A DNA stretch of 64,000 nucleotides from Pseudonocardia broussonetiae (lineage in GTDB: Bacteria > Actinomycetota > Actinomycetes > Mycobacteriales > Pseudonocardiaceae): assembly GCF_013155125.1 (NCBI RefSeq), contig NZ_CP053564.1:1123501-1187500 (forward strand), written 5' to 3'. A program made the translations under genes and the position numbers. Position 1 is the stretch's first letter; each line of letters begins with the position of its first letter. This document shows positions 62,949-64,000 of this stretch, piece by piece. The notes beneath the pieces were generated by a model. The model was given only the letters and a program-made list of their open reading frames with translations, was not told the DNA's origin and did not search any database.

Positions 62949-64000
62949 TCAGCCGCCCGCGGTCACCGGCCCGGCCAGGGCCGCGAGCACCACGTCGAGC
63001 ACCCGCACCGCACCCCGTTTGTCGAGCGGCGCGTTGCCGTTGCCGCACTTGGGCGACTGCACGCACGACGGGCACCCGCTGCGGCAGCCGCAGTCGCGGA
63101 TCGCGGCGCGGGTGGCCGTCAGCCAGGCGCGCAGCACCTCGTGCCCGCGCTCGGCGAACCCGGCCCCGCCGGGGTGGCCGTCGTGCACGAAGACGGTGGG
63201 GCGGCCGGTGTGCGGGTGCAGGGCCGTCGACATGCCGCCGATGTCCCAGCGGTCGCAGATCGCGAACAGCGGCAGCAGACCGATCGCCGCGTGCTCCGCG
63301 GCGTGCAGGGCACCGGGCAAGTCGTCGGGCCCGACCCCGGCGGCGGCCAGGGCGGCGTCGTCGACGTCGTAGAGGACCGACCGCGTGCGCAGCGTCTGCT
63401 CGGGCATGTCGAGCGGCACGGTCTCCAGGACGGTGCCGTCGGGGGCGCGGCGCTGGTAGGCCACCACCTGCGAGGTCACGTCCACCTCGGCGAACGCGAC
63501 GCCGACCGGCCCGTGCTCGCGCCGCGACAGCACCCGCACGACCTCGACGTCGGCGGTCGAGCGCGCGTCGGTGCGCCAGTCGGGGTCGGCCGCCACCACC
63601 AGGGCGACGCCCGCGTCGAGGTCGAGCTCCTCCACCAGGTGGCTCTCGCCCCGGTGCAGGTACACCGCGCCGGGGTGCACGGAGGCGGGCGCCGAGGCCG
63701 CGTCCACCGTGCCGAGCATCCGCCCGGTGCCCGCCTCCACCACGGCCACCTGCCCGAGCCCCGAGCCGCGGATGTCGACCGAGCCTGCGGGCCGCTCCCG
63801 CGGGGAGGGCCAGAACCAGCCGGCCGGGCGACGGCGCAGCACGCCGTCGGCCACCAGCTCGTCGAGCACGGCCGCGGCCGGCGCCCCGCCGAACAGCTCC
63901 TCGACGTCGTCCTCGGTGATCGGCAGCTCCGCGGCCGCGCAGACCAGCTGCGGCGCCAGCACGTAGGGGTTGGCCGGGTCGAGCACGCAGCCCTCGACGG
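62949..64000 (-). CDS. DEAD/DEAH-box helicase, MrfA-like C-terminus (cut by window edge)
   Basis: The frame is open to the window edge on the minus strand, so only the C-terminal 350 residues are present; motor motifs lie outside. NPYVLAPQLVCAA, HAAEHAAIGLLPLFAICDRWDIGG in parts and VFVHDGHPGGAGFAERG are typical of the DUF1998 region. The four-cysteine zinc module is CGCRSGCPSCVQSPKCGN. Such helicases act in DNA repair (MrfA) and match Rv3649 from memory. Confidence 0.9.
   Translation of the reverse strand, partial: VEGCVLDPANPYVLAPQLVCAAAELPITEDDVEELFGGAPAAAVLDELVADGVLRRRPAGWFWPSPRERPAGSVDIRGSGLGQVAVVEAGTGRMLGTVDAASAPASVHPGAVYLHRGESHLVEELDLDAGVALVVAADPDWRTDARSTADVEVVRVLSRREHGPVGVAFAEVDVTSQVVAYQRRAPDGTVLETVPLDMPEQTLRTRSVLYDVDDAALAAAGVGPDDLPGALHAAEHAAIGLLPLFAICDRWDIGGMSTALHPHTGRPTVFVHDGHPGGAGFAERGHEVLRAWLTATRAAIRDCGCRSGCPSCVQSPKCGNGNAPLDKRGAVRVLDVVLAALAGPVTAGG

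Overview
The window is a 64 kb piece of a very GC-rich actinobacterial chromosome. GTG starts are common, many genes start at or within a few bases of a predicted transcription start, and the genes include mycothiol synthase, GlnR, DUF3073, PurS/PurQ/PurL and a Flp/Tad locus of actinobacterial type. Codon use, Pro/Ala/Gly-rich proteins and gene order suggest a Pseudonocardiaceae-like organism (inference). No rRNA, tRNA, insertion sequence, prophage or CRISPR array was recognised.

Layout. 1-2 kb: 3' part of a tRNA-dihydrouridine synthase and a small diguanylate cyclase. 1.9-4.6 kb: an LCP-family cell-wall protein with a huge low-complexity N-terminus. 4.6-10.3 kb: phosphate block, with two tandem phoU genes convergent with pstSCAB and PHO-box-like direct repeats before both units. 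10.4-12.1 kb: mshD and glnR. 12.2-15.3 kb: an LmeA-like protein and a sulfur cassette (membrane thioredoxin, DUF4395, CysA2-type sulfurtransferase, SseC/DUF1416), with a Cys-rich leader ORF whose stop region pairs with the Shine-Dalgarno (SD) sequence of DUF4395. 15.5-23.8 kb: nitrobindin, a DivIVA-like coiled-coil protein, a Fur-family regulator, YgfZ, an MFS permease, DUF3073 and a GntR/DUF1648 pair with a palindromic operator.

23.7-48.0 kb holds the purine genes purM, purF, purL, purQ, purS, purC, purB and purD, all on the minus strand. They are interleaved with signalling genes (GGDEF-EAL, a receiver/PP2C phosphatase, a CHASE3 histidine kinase, a response regulator) and accessory enzymes. 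purL, purB and purD share a TAGGCT -10 box exactly 8 nt before a GTG start. Gene order from 1 to 48 kb follows, from memory, the M. tuberculosis order Rv0823c to Rv0772.

48.2-64 kb: GDPD, a UBP zinc finger, NhaP, an epoxide-hydrolase-like protein, a holin-like membrane protein, an ArfB-like hydrolase, acetyl-CoA synthetase, a degenerate Fic-like protein, a HAD phosphatase, the Tad locus (ssd/tadZ, tadA, tadB, tadC, Flp-like pilin, tadE, tadE-like) and the C-terminus of an MrfA-like helicase. This resembles a second conserved block (Rv3671-Rv3649 in M. tuberculosis).

Between genes there are at least two dispersed repeat families: a 35-bp element with five copies and a long hairpin with two copies. 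Both sit at gene ends and probably act as terminators.
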